NCBI GenBank assembly: GCA_910588315.1
Contig: CAJUQF010000033.1
Span: 7,725-18,390 of the forward strand
DNA: 10,666 nt
Origin: an uncultured Christensenellaceae bacterium
GTDB taxonomy: Bacteria > Bacillota > Clostridia > Christensenellales > Pumilibacteraceae
Direction: 5' to 3'
In this document: positions 1-7,598 of the stretch, in pieces
How positions within the stretch are numbered: position 1 is the first letter of the stretch
How the letters are laid out: every line of letters begins with the position of its first letter
The notes under the pieces: generated by a model
The model's database searches: none
The model's input: the letters and a program-made list of their open reading frames with translations, nothing else
What the model was told of the DNA's origin: nothing
Made by a program: the position numbers and the translations under genes

Positions 1-9
1 GGTCATAAT

Positions 10-393
10 ATGAAACACAGATCCGGAGAACTGAAAAAACGCTGTCAAATTGCCAAGCAACGTCTGAAAATGGGTTACTTCGATGCCGTGAGCAGACAAA
101 ACGCCGACGAGGAAAGAGTGGCTGTCGCGCGCACGCAAGCGGAGTATTCCGGTAGAACTCGCGAGTTCGAGTATGTATCTAACGCATACAATGCCGCAGA
201 CGAAAAGATGTATAAGAAAGTATGCGATATGCTCGGCAGCGACGAGATAACGCTGAATCCCATAGGACAACTCATAGAACGCGATGTTTATGACGGACTC
301 GATCCGTCCGGAAAACAGCGATATATACTCGAACTTTCCGATAAGTTCAGAGAATTACAGGAAAGATATTACCGTGAAAACACGGGTTCATGA
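10..393 (+). CDS. Small charged protein of unknown function upstream of pcrA
   Basis: I do not recognise this protein. The visible frame gives 127 residues, mostly charged and probably alpha-helical. It has a basic N-terminal third (KKRCQIAKQRLKMGYFDAV), a central Glu/Arg/Tyr-rich part, and a C-terminal part with PIGQLIERDVYDGLDPSGK and YILELSDKFRELQERYY. There is no signal peptide, membrane segment or metal-binding motif; the two cysteines (in KKRCQ and KVCDM) are isolated. The ATG at position 10 is the first visible start, but codons 1-9 are open in the same frame, so the true start could be upstream of the window. Base and codon use resemble the neighbouring genes. Its stop (391-393) lies 14 bases before the chosen pcrA start, so the two are probably co-transcribed. 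That position suggests a housekeeping or lineage-specific gene, but gives no function. Confidence 0.62.
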   Translation: MKHRSGELKKRCQIAKQRLKMGYFDAVSRQNADEERVAVARTQAEYSGRTREFEYVSNAYNAADEKMYKKVCDMLGSDEITLNPIGQLIERDVYDGLDPSGKQRYILELSDKFRELQERYYRENTGS

Positions 394-396
394 TCG

Positions 397-403
397 AAAG
401 AGG
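397..403 (+). promoter_or_regulatory. Ribosome binding site deciding the pcrA start
   Basis: AAAGAGG lies 4 bases before the ATG at 408. The in-frame ATG at 390 overlaps the stop of the preceding gene and would place this site inside the coding sequence, so 408 is preferred. The spacing is short but workable. Confidence 0.6.
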
Positions 404-407
404 TTTT

Positions 408-2654
408 ATGTACAATATAGAAGAACTGAACGAGATACAAAAACTTGCCGTACTCGATACAGAGGGCGCGGTGCTTGTTACGGCAGGCGCCGGGAGCGGC
501 AAAACGAGACTGCTTACTCACCGTATTTCGCATTTGATAAAAGATCTACATATACCGACTTATAACATTCTTGCCATAACGTTTACCAATAAAGCAGCCA
601 ATGAAATGCGTATGCGTTTGGATTCTATGCTCGGAAATGCGGACGGGATATGGATATTCACGTTTCACGCCGCGTGCGTGCGCATACTCAGGCATTTTAT
701 CGATCGAATGGGTTTCGATAAAAATTTCACTATTTACGGCGAGCCTGAAACAAAATCCGTGATAAAACGGATTTGTAAAGAACATGCATATAACGAAGAT
801 ATGGTCAAACGCATTGCGACGCAAATATCTAATGCCAAAAATAAAGGAATACCGCCCGAAAACTACAAAGAGATATTCAAGTTCGCTCAAGATGCCGAAG
901 AGATCGGTGACGCCTATAAAGAATACCAAAACGTATTGCATGCGAATAACGCGCTCGATTATGACGATCTGTTGAATCAAACTTTGAAATTGTTGCAGAC
1001 TTCGGATGAGGCTCGCGAGTATTATCAAAATAAGTTTCGCTATATACATATCGACGAGTTTCAGGATACCAATACCGTGCAGTACGAAATAGCGAAAATA
1101 CTTGCCGGAAAGCATGGAAATATCTTTGCGGTAGGCGATGAAGATCAGTGCATATACACTTGGCGCGGCGCATCCATCGCGAATATTTTTCAGTTTCAAA
1201 AAGATTTCGATTGCAAAGTTTACAAGCTGGAGCAAAACTATCGATCGACCGCGAACATATTATCGATCGCAAACAAGATCATAAAAGGCAACGAAAAACG
1301 TCTCGATAAAAAGCTTTGGACCGCAAGCGGCGCCGGGGATAAGCCCGTGTGCCATTGTGCCGCTTCCGACGGTTTCGAGGCGGATTACGTGGTTAAAACG
1401 ATTTACGATCTCATATACGACGGCGAGTATAATTACAGCGATTGCGCGGTGCTGTTCCGAGTAAATGCGCTTACGCGTGTATTCGAAGAACGGTTCTTGC
1501 AGTATGGAATACCGCATAAAGTTTTCGGCGGATTCAAATTTTATGACAGAAAAGAAATAAAAGACGTGCTTGCGTATGCGCGGCTGTCGGCAAATACGCG
1601 CGACGACGAGGCGATCTATCGCATAATAAACTTCCCGCGGCGCGGTATCGGCGAATCTTCCATAGAAAAGATCCGCGAATATTGCAAGCAGACGGGGCTT
1701 TCCGCATTCGATGCGATAACTAACTCAGGCTCGGCGCCTTTCCAGCCCGCGCTCAAATCCAAACTCGCTGAGTTCGGTGCTACGCTGTTAAAACTGCAGT
1801 CGGCGGCGCAGGGCGAGGTTACCGAGTTCTTTAAGTACTTATTGTTTAACGTTTTAAACGTCATGAATATTTTTACAGATGACGACGAAGGACGTGCGCA
1901 TTTGGAAAACATAAACGAGCTTGTAAATTCCGTGCGCGATTTCGTTAAAAACAATCCCGGCTCTACGGTCGCCGATTATTTGCAAACTGTCTCGCTGTAC
2001 AGCGACACGGACGAAATGAACGAAGACAATGCAGTCACGCTCGCAACCGTACACAGCGCAAAAGGACTTGAATTCCCGGTGGTGTTTGTGGTCGGTTTGG
2101 AAGACGGGATATTCCCGTCGCTCAGAGTAAACGAAAATAATTCCGAACACATGGAGGAAGAGCGACGGCTCATGTACGTCGCGGTCACGCGTGCGAAAAA
2201 GAGATTATATCTTACTTATGCCAAGTCGAGATTTTTGTATGGCGAGACTCAGTATCGTATTCCGTCGAGATTTCTGTGCGAATGCGGATTGGTAACGCGC
2301 CCGGCAAACGTCAACGACGTGTACACCGCGTCGCCGTCATATAAGAGTTCGGAATCATCTTCGTATATGCAGCGAAGTACCGGCAATCCGATGAACGATA
2401 TGAGCGTAGGTCAAAAATTCGTTGGCACATACAAAAGCAATTTCGGTAAAACGGCAGAGCATCACGCGGCGCCCGGCGGTAAGTCGGACGAATATACGGT
2501 CGGGGCGACTGTTTTGCATAAACGTCTCGGTAAGGGTAAGATCATAAGTTTGGAGAATATGGGCAATAGTCTATACGCGAAGATCGACTTCGAACGCGGC
2601 GGCGTCATGTTGCTCGCAACCGATTTTGCGCCGCTTACCATAGTAAAAGAATAG
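408..2654 (+). CDS. pcrA: ATP-dependent DNA helicase PcrA (UvrD/Rep family)
   Basis: This is a superfamily 1A 3'-to-5' DNA helicase. In Firmicutes it works in nucleotide excision repair, rolling-circle replication, clearing RecA filaments and resolving transcription conflicts. The 748-residue length is normal. Visible motifs in order are a Q-motif glutamine (Q11), Walker A GAGSGKT (27-33), motif Ia AITFTNKAANEM, motif Ib TFHAACVRILR, Walker B DEFQD (216-220), motif III GDEDQCIYTWRGA (from 243), motif IV LEQNYRS, motif V TVHSAKGLEFPVVFVVGLEDG, and motif VI VAVTRAKKR (591-599) with its arginine finger. A variable linker leads to the C-terminal Tudor-like domain (about 698-748, VLHKRLGKGKI...DFAPL) that distinguishes PcrA and UvrD from Rep and binds RNA polymerase. 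The start at 408 is chosen over 390 because of the ribosome binding site. ligA follows after 9 bases, as in other Firmicutes. All catalytic motifs are intact. Confidence 0.96.
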   Translation: MYNIEELNEIQKLAVLDTEGAVLVTAGAGSGKTRLLTHRISHLIKDLHIPTYNILAITFTNKAANEMRMRLDSMLGNADGIWIFTFHAACVRILRHFIDRMGFDKNFTIYGEPETKSVIKRICKEHAYNEDMVKRIATQISNAKNKGIPPENYKEIFKFAQDAEEIGDAYKEYQNVLHANNALDYDDLLNQTLKLLQTSDEAREYYQNKFRYIHIDEFQDTNTVQYEIAKILAGKHGNIFAVGDEDQCIYTWRGASIANIFQFQKDFDCKVYKLEQNYRSTANILSIANKIIKGNEKRLDKKLWTASGAGDKPVCHCAASDGFEADYVVKTIYDLIYDGEYNYSDCAVLFRVNALTRVFEERFLQYGIPHKVFGGFKFYDRKEIKDVLAYARLSANTRDDEAIYRIINFPRRGIGESSIEKIREYCKQTGLSAFDAITNSGSAPFQPALKSKLAEFGATLLKLQSAAQGEVTEFFKYLLFNVLNVMNIFTDDDEGRAHLENINELVNSVRDFVKNNPGSTVADYLQTVSLYSDTDEMNEDNAVTLATVHSAKGLEFPVVFVVGLEDGIFPSLRVNENNSEHMEEERRLMYVAVTRAKKRLYLTYAKSRFLYGETQYRIPSRFLCECGLVTRPANVNDVYTASPSYKSSESSSYMQRSTGNPMNDMSVGQKFVGTYKSNFGKTAEHHAAPGGKSDEYTVGATVLHKRLGKGKIISLENMGNSLYAKIDFERGGVMLLATDFAPLTIVKE

Positions 2655-2657
2655 GTG
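2653..2657 (+). promoter_or_regulatory. Ribosome binding site deciding the ligA start
   Basis: AGGTG overlaps the pcrA stop codon (TAG, 2652-2654) and sits 6 bases before the ATG at 2664. A GTG at 2655 is in frame but has no suitably spaced site of its own, so ATG 2664 is the better start. Confidence 0.6.
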
Positions 2658-2663
2658 TGGAAT

Positions 2664-4598
2664 ATGGCAGAACATAAAAACATGCGTGAGCTTGTAGACA
2701 GACTGAACGACCTTGCTTACAGATATTACGTCCTCGACGAGCCGGTCGTGTCCGATAAGGAATACGACGCGCTTTACGATGAGCTCGTTGCGCAGGAGAA
2801 AGAAACGGGCATCGTTTATCCGGATTCTCCGACTAAACGCGTAGGCGGAGAACCGCTCAAAGCGTTTATGCCGCATACGCACATTAAGCGTCTTTACAGT
2901 CTCGATAAGTGTAACAGTTTCGAGGCATTGAGATCTTGGTTCGAAAAAATCGCCGCCAATCTCGGATACAGACCCAAATGTACTCTCGAATATAAGCTCG
3001 ACGGGCTTACGCTTTGCCTTACTTATCGCAACGGACAATTGGAAACCGGCGCTACTCGCGGTAACGGCGAAGTGGGCGAAAACGTAACCGGACAGGTAAA
3101 GACGATAAAATCCGTGCCGTTGACAATTCCGTTCGCCGGCGTAGCAGAAGTCCAGGGCGAAGGGATAATGCGTATAAGCGCGCTTGAAAAATATAATGCG
3201 ACAGCCGTCGTACCGCTTAAAAATCCGCGCAATGCGGTTGCCGGCGCAATAAGAAATCTGGATGCGAAAGAAACCGCAAAACGCAATCTCGATATAATAT
3301 TTTATAATTTAAATTATCTCGACGGGGACGTTTCTCTTTCCCAGACCGATCAGATCGATTTTATAAAGAACAACAGATTCAAGACGGAGATGTTGTTTGC
3401 GTCGGACGACATTGACAAGATAATCGAAAAGATCGAGTCTGTAAACAGAGATTCGCTTGATTTCGCGATAGACGGTATGGTCGTAAAAGTAGACGACGGC
3501 GAGGCGAGAGCAAAGCTCGGTTATACCGATAAATTCCCCAAGTGGGCGATAGCGTATAAGTTCGAAGCGGAAGAGACGACGACCGTACTTCGCGACATAA
3601 TATGGCAGGTCGGGCGCACGGGAAAACTTACGCCGCTCGCGGTACTCGATCCGGTCGAACTTTGCGGCGCTACGGTACGTCGCGCGACGCTCAATAATTA
3701 CGGCGATATCGTGCGTAAAAATGTTGCGGTAGGTTCGCGAGTGTTTATAAGACGCAGTAACGACGTTATTCCTGAAATCTTGGGCGTAGCCGAGCGTTCG
3801 GGGGAGTCGTTGCCCGATAAACCTGCGGTTTGTCCGTGCTGCGGACATGAACTCACGGAAGACGGCGCGCATTTGTTCTGTCCGAATTTTTACGGATGCA
3901 AGGCGCAGATCGTCGCGCGTATCGTTCAGTTTTGTGCGAAAGAATGTATGGATATAGACGGCGTCAGTATAAAGACCGCGGAGCAGCTTTACGACGTATT
4001 GGGGGTGCGTTCGGCCGCTGAACTGTATTGTATAACCGCGGCAGATTTGAGCAAGATAGACGGTTTTAAAGATCGTAAAATAAGCAATTTTATAAGCGCG
4101 GTCGAAAAATCGAAGAATGCGGATCTTCCGCATTTTATCAATGCATTGTGCATAGATAATGTCGGCAAAGTCACTGCGCGCGCGCTTGCCGAACGTTTCG
4201 GTTCTATCGATGCCATCGCTTCGGCAAGTTTGGAAGATCTCGTCGCCGTTCCGGATGTCGGAGAGATCGTCGCGCAATCCATAGTCGATTACTTTGCCGT
4301 ACATGCGGATGTCATAACGCGATATAAACAGCTCGGATTGGATCCCGTATACGATAAAATACAGGGCGGAAAGTTTGCCGGGCTGAAGTTCGTGCTTACC
4401 GGTTCGCTCGCACAATATACACGCGACGAGGCGGGACGGCTCATCGAATCATTGGGCGGCACAGTGCAGTCCGGAGTGTCTAAAACCACCGATATAGTTG
4501 TGGCAGGCGAAAGCGCCGGTTCCAAACTTGAAAAAGCGCGTAAGCTCGGTAAAAAAATAATCGACGAGACCGAGTTCAAAAATATGCTGAATACCTAA
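2664..4598 (+). CDS. ligA: NAD+-dependent DNA ligase LigA
   Basis: This enzyme seals nicks in duplex DNA using NAD+, for Okazaki fragment joining and repair. The protein is 644 residues, near the family norm. Domain Ia (about 1-65) has YYVLDEP..SD.EYD and DSPTKRVGG for NMN recognition. The adenylation domain has the nucleophile Lys111 in KLDG (111-114), then TRGNG, IDGMVVK and AIAYKF. The OB fold carries QVGRTGKLTPLAVLDPV and SNDVIPEI. A four-cysteine zinc site is Cys390, Cys393, Cys406 and Cys412. A helix-hairpin-helix region (about 430-560) leads to a C-terminal BRCT domain (about 568-644, from GGKFAGLKFVLTG). TRGNG replaces the common TRGDG, LNNYGDI replaces LHN, and RRSNDVIPEI replaces RAGDVIPE. 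I recall this set of changes from other clostridial LigA proteins, so it probably marks a subtype rather than damage. The gene is probably co-transcribed with pcrA. Confidence 0.96.
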   Translation: MAEHKNMRELVDRLNDLAYRYYVLDEPVVSDKEYDALYDELVAQEKETGIVYPDSPTKRVGGEPLKAFMPHTHIKRLYSLDKCNSFEALRSWFEKIAANLGYRPKCTLEYKLDGLTLCLTYRNGQLETGATRGNGEVGENVTGQVKTIKSVPLTIPFAGVAEVQGEGIMRISALEKYNATAVVPLKNPRNAVAGAIRNLDAKETAKRNLDIIFYNLNYLDGDVSLSQTDQIDFIKNNRFKTEMLFASDDIDKIIEKIESVNRDSLDFAIDGMVVKVDDGEARAKLGYTDKFPKWAIAYKFEAEETTTVLRDIIWQVGRTGKLTPLAVLDPVELCGATVRRATLNNYGDIVRKNVAVGSRVFIRRSNDVIPEILGVAERSGESLPDKPAVCPCCGHELTEDGAHLFCPNFYGCKAQIVARIVQFCAKECMDIDGVSIKTAEQLYDVLGVRSAAELYCITAADLSKIDGFKDRKISNFISAVEKSKNADLPHFINALCIDNVGKVTARALAERFGSIDAIASASLEDLVAVPDVGEIVAQSIVDYFAVHADVITRYKQLGLDPVYDKIQGGKFAGLKFVLTGSLAQYTRDEAGRLIESLGGTVQSGVSKTTDIVVAGESAGSKLEKARKLGKKIIDETEFKNMLNT

Positions 4599-4602
4599 TA
4601 CT

Positions 4603-4660
4603 CGATGCCGGAATGATTTGAATTTGCTCATGAAAATTTGTTCCGGCTAAGTTGACATCG
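4603..4660. repeat. Inverted repeat between ligA and the yicC promoter
   Basis: A perfect 7-base inverted repeat, GCCGGAA (4607-4613) and TTCCGGC (4641-4647), encloses a smaller one, AATTT (4621-4625) and AAATT (4634-4638). An outer pair, CGATG (4603-4607) and CATCG (4656-4660), may extend it but shares base 4607. No T-tract follows on either strand, so it is not a textbook intrinsic terminator. The right arm ends 4 bases before the -35 box of the yicC promoter. It could end ligA transcription in a T-poor form, act as a regulator site, or have no function. Confidence 0.45.
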
Positions 4661-4681
4661 GGACGCCTATTGTGTTATACT
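4652..4681 (+). promoter_or_regulatory. Sigma-A promoter for the yicC–fmt operon
   Basis: A perfect -35 box TTGACA (4652-4657) is followed after 18 bases by -10 box TATACT (4676-4681). TG at 4673-4674, one base before the -10 box, makes an extended -10 element. Transcription should start near 4687-4689, leaving a 5' leader of about 20 bases with just the ribosome binding site. This is the only strong promoter I see in the window, and it lies in the only sizeable gap. It probably drives everything from yicC to beyond the window. Confidence 0.85.
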
Positions 4682-4697
4682 ATATCAGTCTTAGTAC

Positions 4698-4703
4698 GAG
4701 GTG
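4698..4703 (+). promoter_or_regulatory. Ribosome binding site deciding the yicC start
   Basis: GAGGTG lies 4 bases before the ATG at 4708. The open frame continues upstream into the promoter, but 4708 is preferred because the predicted transcript begins only about 20 bases before it and because the family N-terminus MKSMTGYGR starts there. Confidence 0.7.
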
Positions 4704-4707
4704 TTTT

Positions 4708-5583
4708 ATGAAGAGCATGACGGGTTACGGCAGAGGAGTCGCAGCGAAAGACGACCGTACCGTGACCGTTGAAATCAAATCGGTAAATAACAGATTCTTG
4801 GATATTGCGTGCAAATTACCCAAGTCGATGATATATATAGACGATGTTATTCAAAAAAGTATAAAATCGGCGTTTTCGCGCGGCAGTTTCGATGTTTATT
4901 ATTCGTACGTAAATCTTTCCGAATCGGCAAAAAAAGTTACGGTGGACAGTGCGCTTGCGGCGGAGTATATAGCTGCGGCAAAGACGCTGCGAGCCGAATT
5001 CAGGTTGGAAGACGATTATAATGTTACGGCGCTTATGCGCACACCGGATATACTGACAGTTACCGTTCCCGACGATGACAGAGACCTCGTTACGGAATTG
5101 ACGAAAGCGGCGGTAAAAGATGCGATAAAAAATCTCGAATATATGCGTTTAACGGAAGGCAAAGGCATCAATGCCGATCTTACGGGGCTTATAGGTAATC
5201 TGGAGAACTATCTGCAAAAAGCCGTCGAGCGTGCGCCGCAGGTCGTAGTTGATTACAAAAACGGACTTATAGAGCGAGTTAAGGAATTGCTCGACGGATA
5301 CGAGCCGGATGAATCTAAGCTGCTAAACGAAGTTGCATTCTTTGCGGATAAAGCGGACATAAACGAGGAGATCTCGAGACTTTCGTCTCATATCGCTCAG
5401 TTCAAGAGTATTTGTGCGGAAGATAAACCGCAGGGCAGGCGACTCGATTTTCTTTCTCAGGAAATGGTTCGCGAGGTCAACACCATGGGCAGTAAATCGA
5501 ACGATATCACGCTCACCGGTTATGTGATCGCCATGAAGAACGAAGTGGAAAAAATCAAAGAACAAATAAGGAACGTCGAATAA
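4708..5583 (+). CDS. yicC: YicC/YloC family endoribonuclease
   Basis: This protein belongs to the YicC/YloC family, widespread single-strand endoribonucleases linked in E. coli to small-RNA turnover and in B. subtilis (YloC) to RNA cleavage. The 291 residues match the family length of about 290. The N-terminus MKSMTGYGRG and the following VEIKSVNNRFLDI are family hallmarks. The C-terminal DUF1732 region is also clear: DKADINEEISRLSSHIAQF, then GRRLDFLSQEMVREVNTMGSK, with the acidic residues thought to bind metal. It is the first gene behind the strong promoter at 4652-4681. Its stop overlaps the gmk start by one base (TAATG), implying coupled translation. In B. subtilis remA lies between yloC and gmk; here it is absent. 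Confidence 0.93.
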   Translation: MKSMTGYGRGVAAKDDRTVTVEIKSVNNRFLDIACKLPKSMIYIDDVIQKSIKSAFSRGSFDVYYSYVNLSESAKKVTVDSALAAEYIAAAKTLRAEFRLEDDYNVTALMRTPDILTVTVPDDDRDLVTELTKAAVKDAIKNLEYMRLTEGKGINADLTGLIGNLENYLQKAVERAPQVVVDYKNGLIERVKELLDGYEPDESKLLNEVAFFADKADINEEISRLSSHIAQFKSICAEDKPQGRRLDFLSQEMVREVNTMGSKSNDITLTGYVIAMKNEVEKIKEQIRNVE

Positions 5584-6188
5584 TGAACAAAGGATTGCTT
5601 GTTGTAATATCCGGTCCATCGGGCGCGGGCAAAGGTACTATTTATTCCAAAGTGATAGAACGCACCGGCATGAAACGATCTGTTTCGGTCACGACCAGAA
5701 AACCTCGACCGGGCGAAGTGGAAGGCGTGAATTATTTCTTCCGTACGGAAGAACAATATCAGCAAATGATAGCCGAAGATGCATTTTTAGAGACCGCGGC
5801 AGTATATCACAATTATTACGGTACCCCCAAAGCGCCGGTGTTCGAAAATCTCGAAAAAGGTTTCGATGTGCTTTTCGAAGTCGATATACACGGCGTAAAG
5901 TCTATCAAAAAGAAATATCCGGAAGCCGTCGCGATTTTCGTCATGACTCCGGATTTCGAAACGTTGAGCGATCGGCTGCGCGGGCGCGGAACGGAAAGCG
6001 AAGACAGTTTAAAGATCCGCTTGGGTGCGGCAAAGCGCGAACTCGGCAGTTACGAAATGTTCGATTATATAGTGTTTAACGATGAAGTCGAGCGTGCGAT
6101 CCAAGATGTCATCGATATAGTCAACGCCGAAAAGCGCAGGATTAAAAACAATCTTCCGCAGATCAAGCATTTGCTCGGCAAGGAATAA
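5583..6188 (+). CDS. gmk: Guanylate kinase
   Basis: Gmk converts GMP to GDP with ATP, an essential cytoplasmic step in GTP and dGTP supply; in Firmicutes it is also a (p)ppGpp target. The 201 residues are typical. The P-loop is GPSGAGKGT (11-19). The GMP-binding part has S35, R39, R42, E45 and Y51 in SVTTRKPRPGEVEGVNYF, followed by FLETAAVYHNYYGTP (68-82). D101 lies in the conserved FEVDIHG, and the lid region is RLRGRGTESED (131-141). The C-terminal YDYIVFND-like stretch (FDYIVFNDEVE) is also present. The ATG overlaps the yicC stop; AAGGA at 5568-5572 serves as ribosome binding site at a rather long spacing of 10 bases. rpoZ follows 24 bases later, the usual order. Confidence 0.97.
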   Translation: MNKGLLVVISGPSGAGKGTIYSKVIERTGMKRSVSVTTRKPRPGEVEGVNYFFRTEEQYQQMIAEDAFLETAAVYHNYYGTPKAPVFENLEKGFDVLFEVDIHGVKSIKKKYPEAVAIFVMTPDFETLSDRLRGRGTESEDSLKIRLGAAKRELGSYEMFDYIVFNDEVERAIQDVIDIVNAEKRRIKNNLPQIKHLLGKE

Positions 6189-6212
6189 AATCAATTTTAA
6201 AGAGGTAATATT

Positions 6213-6410
6213 ATGTTAGTAGATCCGCCTATCGATAAAATGGTAGAAACAGTGGGTAACAAGTATGCGCTTGTCGGCGTATTGAGCAAGCGTGCGCGCA
6301 CGCTTATGGATAAGCGTCACGATTATTTGGAGCAGGAGAATATCAATCCTGTCTCGCTTGCGGCAAAAGAAGTCGTCGAAGGCAAGGTCGCCGGCGTAGA
6401 AGAAGGTTAA
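6213..6410 (+). CDS. rpoZ: RNA polymerase omega subunit
   Basis: Omega is the small RNA polymerase subunit that wraps the beta' C-terminus and helps core assembly. The 65-residue protein has the family pattern: PPIDKMVETVGNKYALVGVLSKRAR, where the KYALV...KRAR stretch is most diagnostic, then NPVSLAAKEVVEGKV, the conserved helix near the C-terminus. A strong site AAAGAGG (6199-6205) lies 7 bases before the ATG. Its position after gmk and before coaBC is the standard Firmicutes order. The gene ends 3 bases before the coaBC start, and its last codons contain the coaBC ribosome binding site. The short acidic tail (VEEG) is unremarkable. Confidence 0.95.
   Translation: MLVDPPIDKMVETVGNKYALVGVLSKRARTLMDKRHDYLEQENINPVSLAAKEVVEGKVAGVEEG
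6401..6406 (+). promoter_or_regulatory. Ribosome binding site supporting the TTG start of coaBC
   Basis: AGAAGG inside the last codons of rpoZ lies 7 bases before TTG at 6414. This spacing, and the match of the following residues to the family N-terminus, make TTG the likely start. The next in-frame ATG falls well inside the flavoprotein domain. Confidence 0.65.
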
Positions 6411-6413
6411 GTC

Positions 6414-7598
6414 TTGTTCGAACAACTGCGCGATAAAACGATATTGGTGGGCGTCAGCGGCGGTATTGCCGCATATAAGACGTGCGCGCTTGTTTCCAAG
6501 CTCGCGCAGTGCGGAGCGGACGTCCATGTCATGATGACAAAAAGCGCAACGGAGTTCGTTGCGCCGCTTTCGTTTGAATCCTTGTCGCATAATCGCGTGG
6601 TGACAGATACTTTCGATCGAAATTTTACTTGGGAAGTCGAGCATGTTTCGCTTGCGAAAAAAGCCGACGCCGTTATTATAGCGCCTGCGACGGCGAATAT
6701 AATCGCAAAACTTGCATGCGGTATAGCGGATGATTTTCTTACGACCACGGTTTTGGCGTGCAAATGCCCGATAGTATTTGCACCGGCTATGAATACCGCG
6801 ATGTTTGAAAATACGATCACGCGCGAGAATACGGAAAAACTTATTTCGCGCGGATTTAAGGCAATTTACGGCGGTAGCGGATATCTCGCTTGCGGCGATG
6901 TGGGAAGCGGACGAATGGCTGAACCGGAACAAATGCTGTCGGAGCTTTCGGGCTTGTTCGAAACAAAAAAAGACTTGTGCGGCAAAACCGTACTTGTGAC
7001 TTCCGGAGCAACGCGCTGTAATATCGATCCCGTTCGGTTTATAAGCAATCGTTCGAGCGGAAAAATGGGATATAATATCGCGCTTGCCGCGTACGAACGT
7101 GGTGCGGATATCGTTTATATCCACGGTTTTACGGATGCGTTTTCTATACCCGCCGCTTGGAAAACCGAGCAAGCCGCGACTACAGTCGATCTTTTAAACG
7201 CGGTCGAAAAATACGCCGACTCGGTAGATTATTCGATATTGGCGGCGGCTCCGTGCGATTACGAGATCGTACCGGAAAGCAAAAAGATAAAGTCATCGGA
7301 ATTGACGTTACATCTCAAAAAGACAGCAGACGTAGCCGCGTGGCTGGGAAATAACAAGCACGGCAAGCTTGTGATTTTTGCTGCCGAAACCGAAAACGGT
7401 ATCGTCAATGCGAAAGAAAAACTCGCAAAAAAGAACGCAGACATGGTTGTTTTGAACGACGTTACTCAAACGGGCGCGGGATTCGATGTCGATACGAATA
7501 TAGTTACATTGATCACAAAATGCAATGAAATTGCTTTGCCGATCAAGACAAAACGCGAAGTCGCGGACGCGATATTGGACAATTTGACCGAATTATGA
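6414..7598 (+). CDS. coaBC: Bifunctional CoaBC: phosphopantothenoylcysteine synthetase/decarboxylase
   Basis: CoaBC carries out two steps of coenzyme A synthesis. CoaB joins cysteine to 4'-phosphopantothenate using CTP; CoaC, an FMN enzyme, decarboxylates the product to 4'-phosphopantetheine. The protein is 394 residues, close to the usual 400. The CoaC half (about 1-185) has SGGIAAYK (15-22), catalytic His77 in EHVSL, PATANIIAKL, the PAMN motif (124-127), and active-site Cys160 in GYLACGDVGSGRM. The CoaB half (about 190-394) has TSGATRCNIDPVRFISNRSSGKMG, with Asn212 where the dimer/active-site Asn is expected, and Lys291 in KKIK as the likely acyl-cytidylate lysine. TSGATRCN replaces the more common TAGPTREP. 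The start codon is TTG. The stop overlaps priA as ATGA. Confidence 0.96.
   Translation: MFEQLRDKTILVGVSGGIAAYKTCALVSKLAQCGADVHVMMTKSATEFVAPLSFESLSHNRVVTDTFDRNFTWEVEHVSLAKKADAVIIAPATANIIAKLACGIADDFLTTTVLACKCPIVFAPAMNTAMFENTITRENTEKLISRGFKAIYGGSGYLACGDVGSGRMAEPEQMLSELSGLFETKKDLCGKTVLVTSGATRCNIDPVRFISNRSSGKMGYNIALAAYERGADIVYIHGFTDAFSIPAAWKTEQAATTVDLLNAVEKYADSVDYSILAAAPCDYEIVPESKKIKSSELTLHLKKTADVAAWLGNNKHGKLVIFAAETENGIVNAKEKLAKKNADMVVLNDVTQTGAGFDVDTNIVTLITKCNEIALPIKTKREVADAILDNLTEL

Noticed and set aside
546..1235. A 229-codon open frame on the minus strand inside pcrA, rich in Ile and Phe like a membrane protein
   Set aside because: The hydrophobic look comes from reading the reverse complement of charged codons such as GAA, AAA and GAT. 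It covers the conserved helicase motifs of pcrA, which fix the real frame.
3412..3417. TTGACA inside ligA as a possible internal promoter
   Set aside because: No acceptable -10 box lies 16-18 bases downstream; it is coding sequence for conserved-length LigA.
2991..3770. LigA motif changes (TRGNG, LNNYGDI, RRSNDVIPEI) as possible loss of function or a novel ligase
   Set aside because: The nucleophile lysine, zinc cysteines, helix-hairpin-helix and BRCT regions are intact, and I recall the same set of changes in other clostridial LigA proteins. It is best read as a lineage subtype.
3309..4415. A 368-codon open frame on the minus strand inside ligA
   Set aside because: It lies wholly within a well-supported ligA, has no recognisable motif and a highly basic, aromatic-rich composition. 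Codon choice in the real gene makes the opposite-strand stop triplets rare in this frame, which explains its length.
4607..4650. Classical intrinsic terminator after ligA
   Set aside because: The stem is present but the loop is long and no T-tract follows on either strand, so it was recorded only as an inverted repeat.
6216..7172. A 318-codon open frame on the minus strand across rpoZ and coaBC
   Set aside because: It crosses two confident genes, shows no family motif, and has the same arginine-, phenylalanine- and cysteine-rich look as the other antisense shadows.
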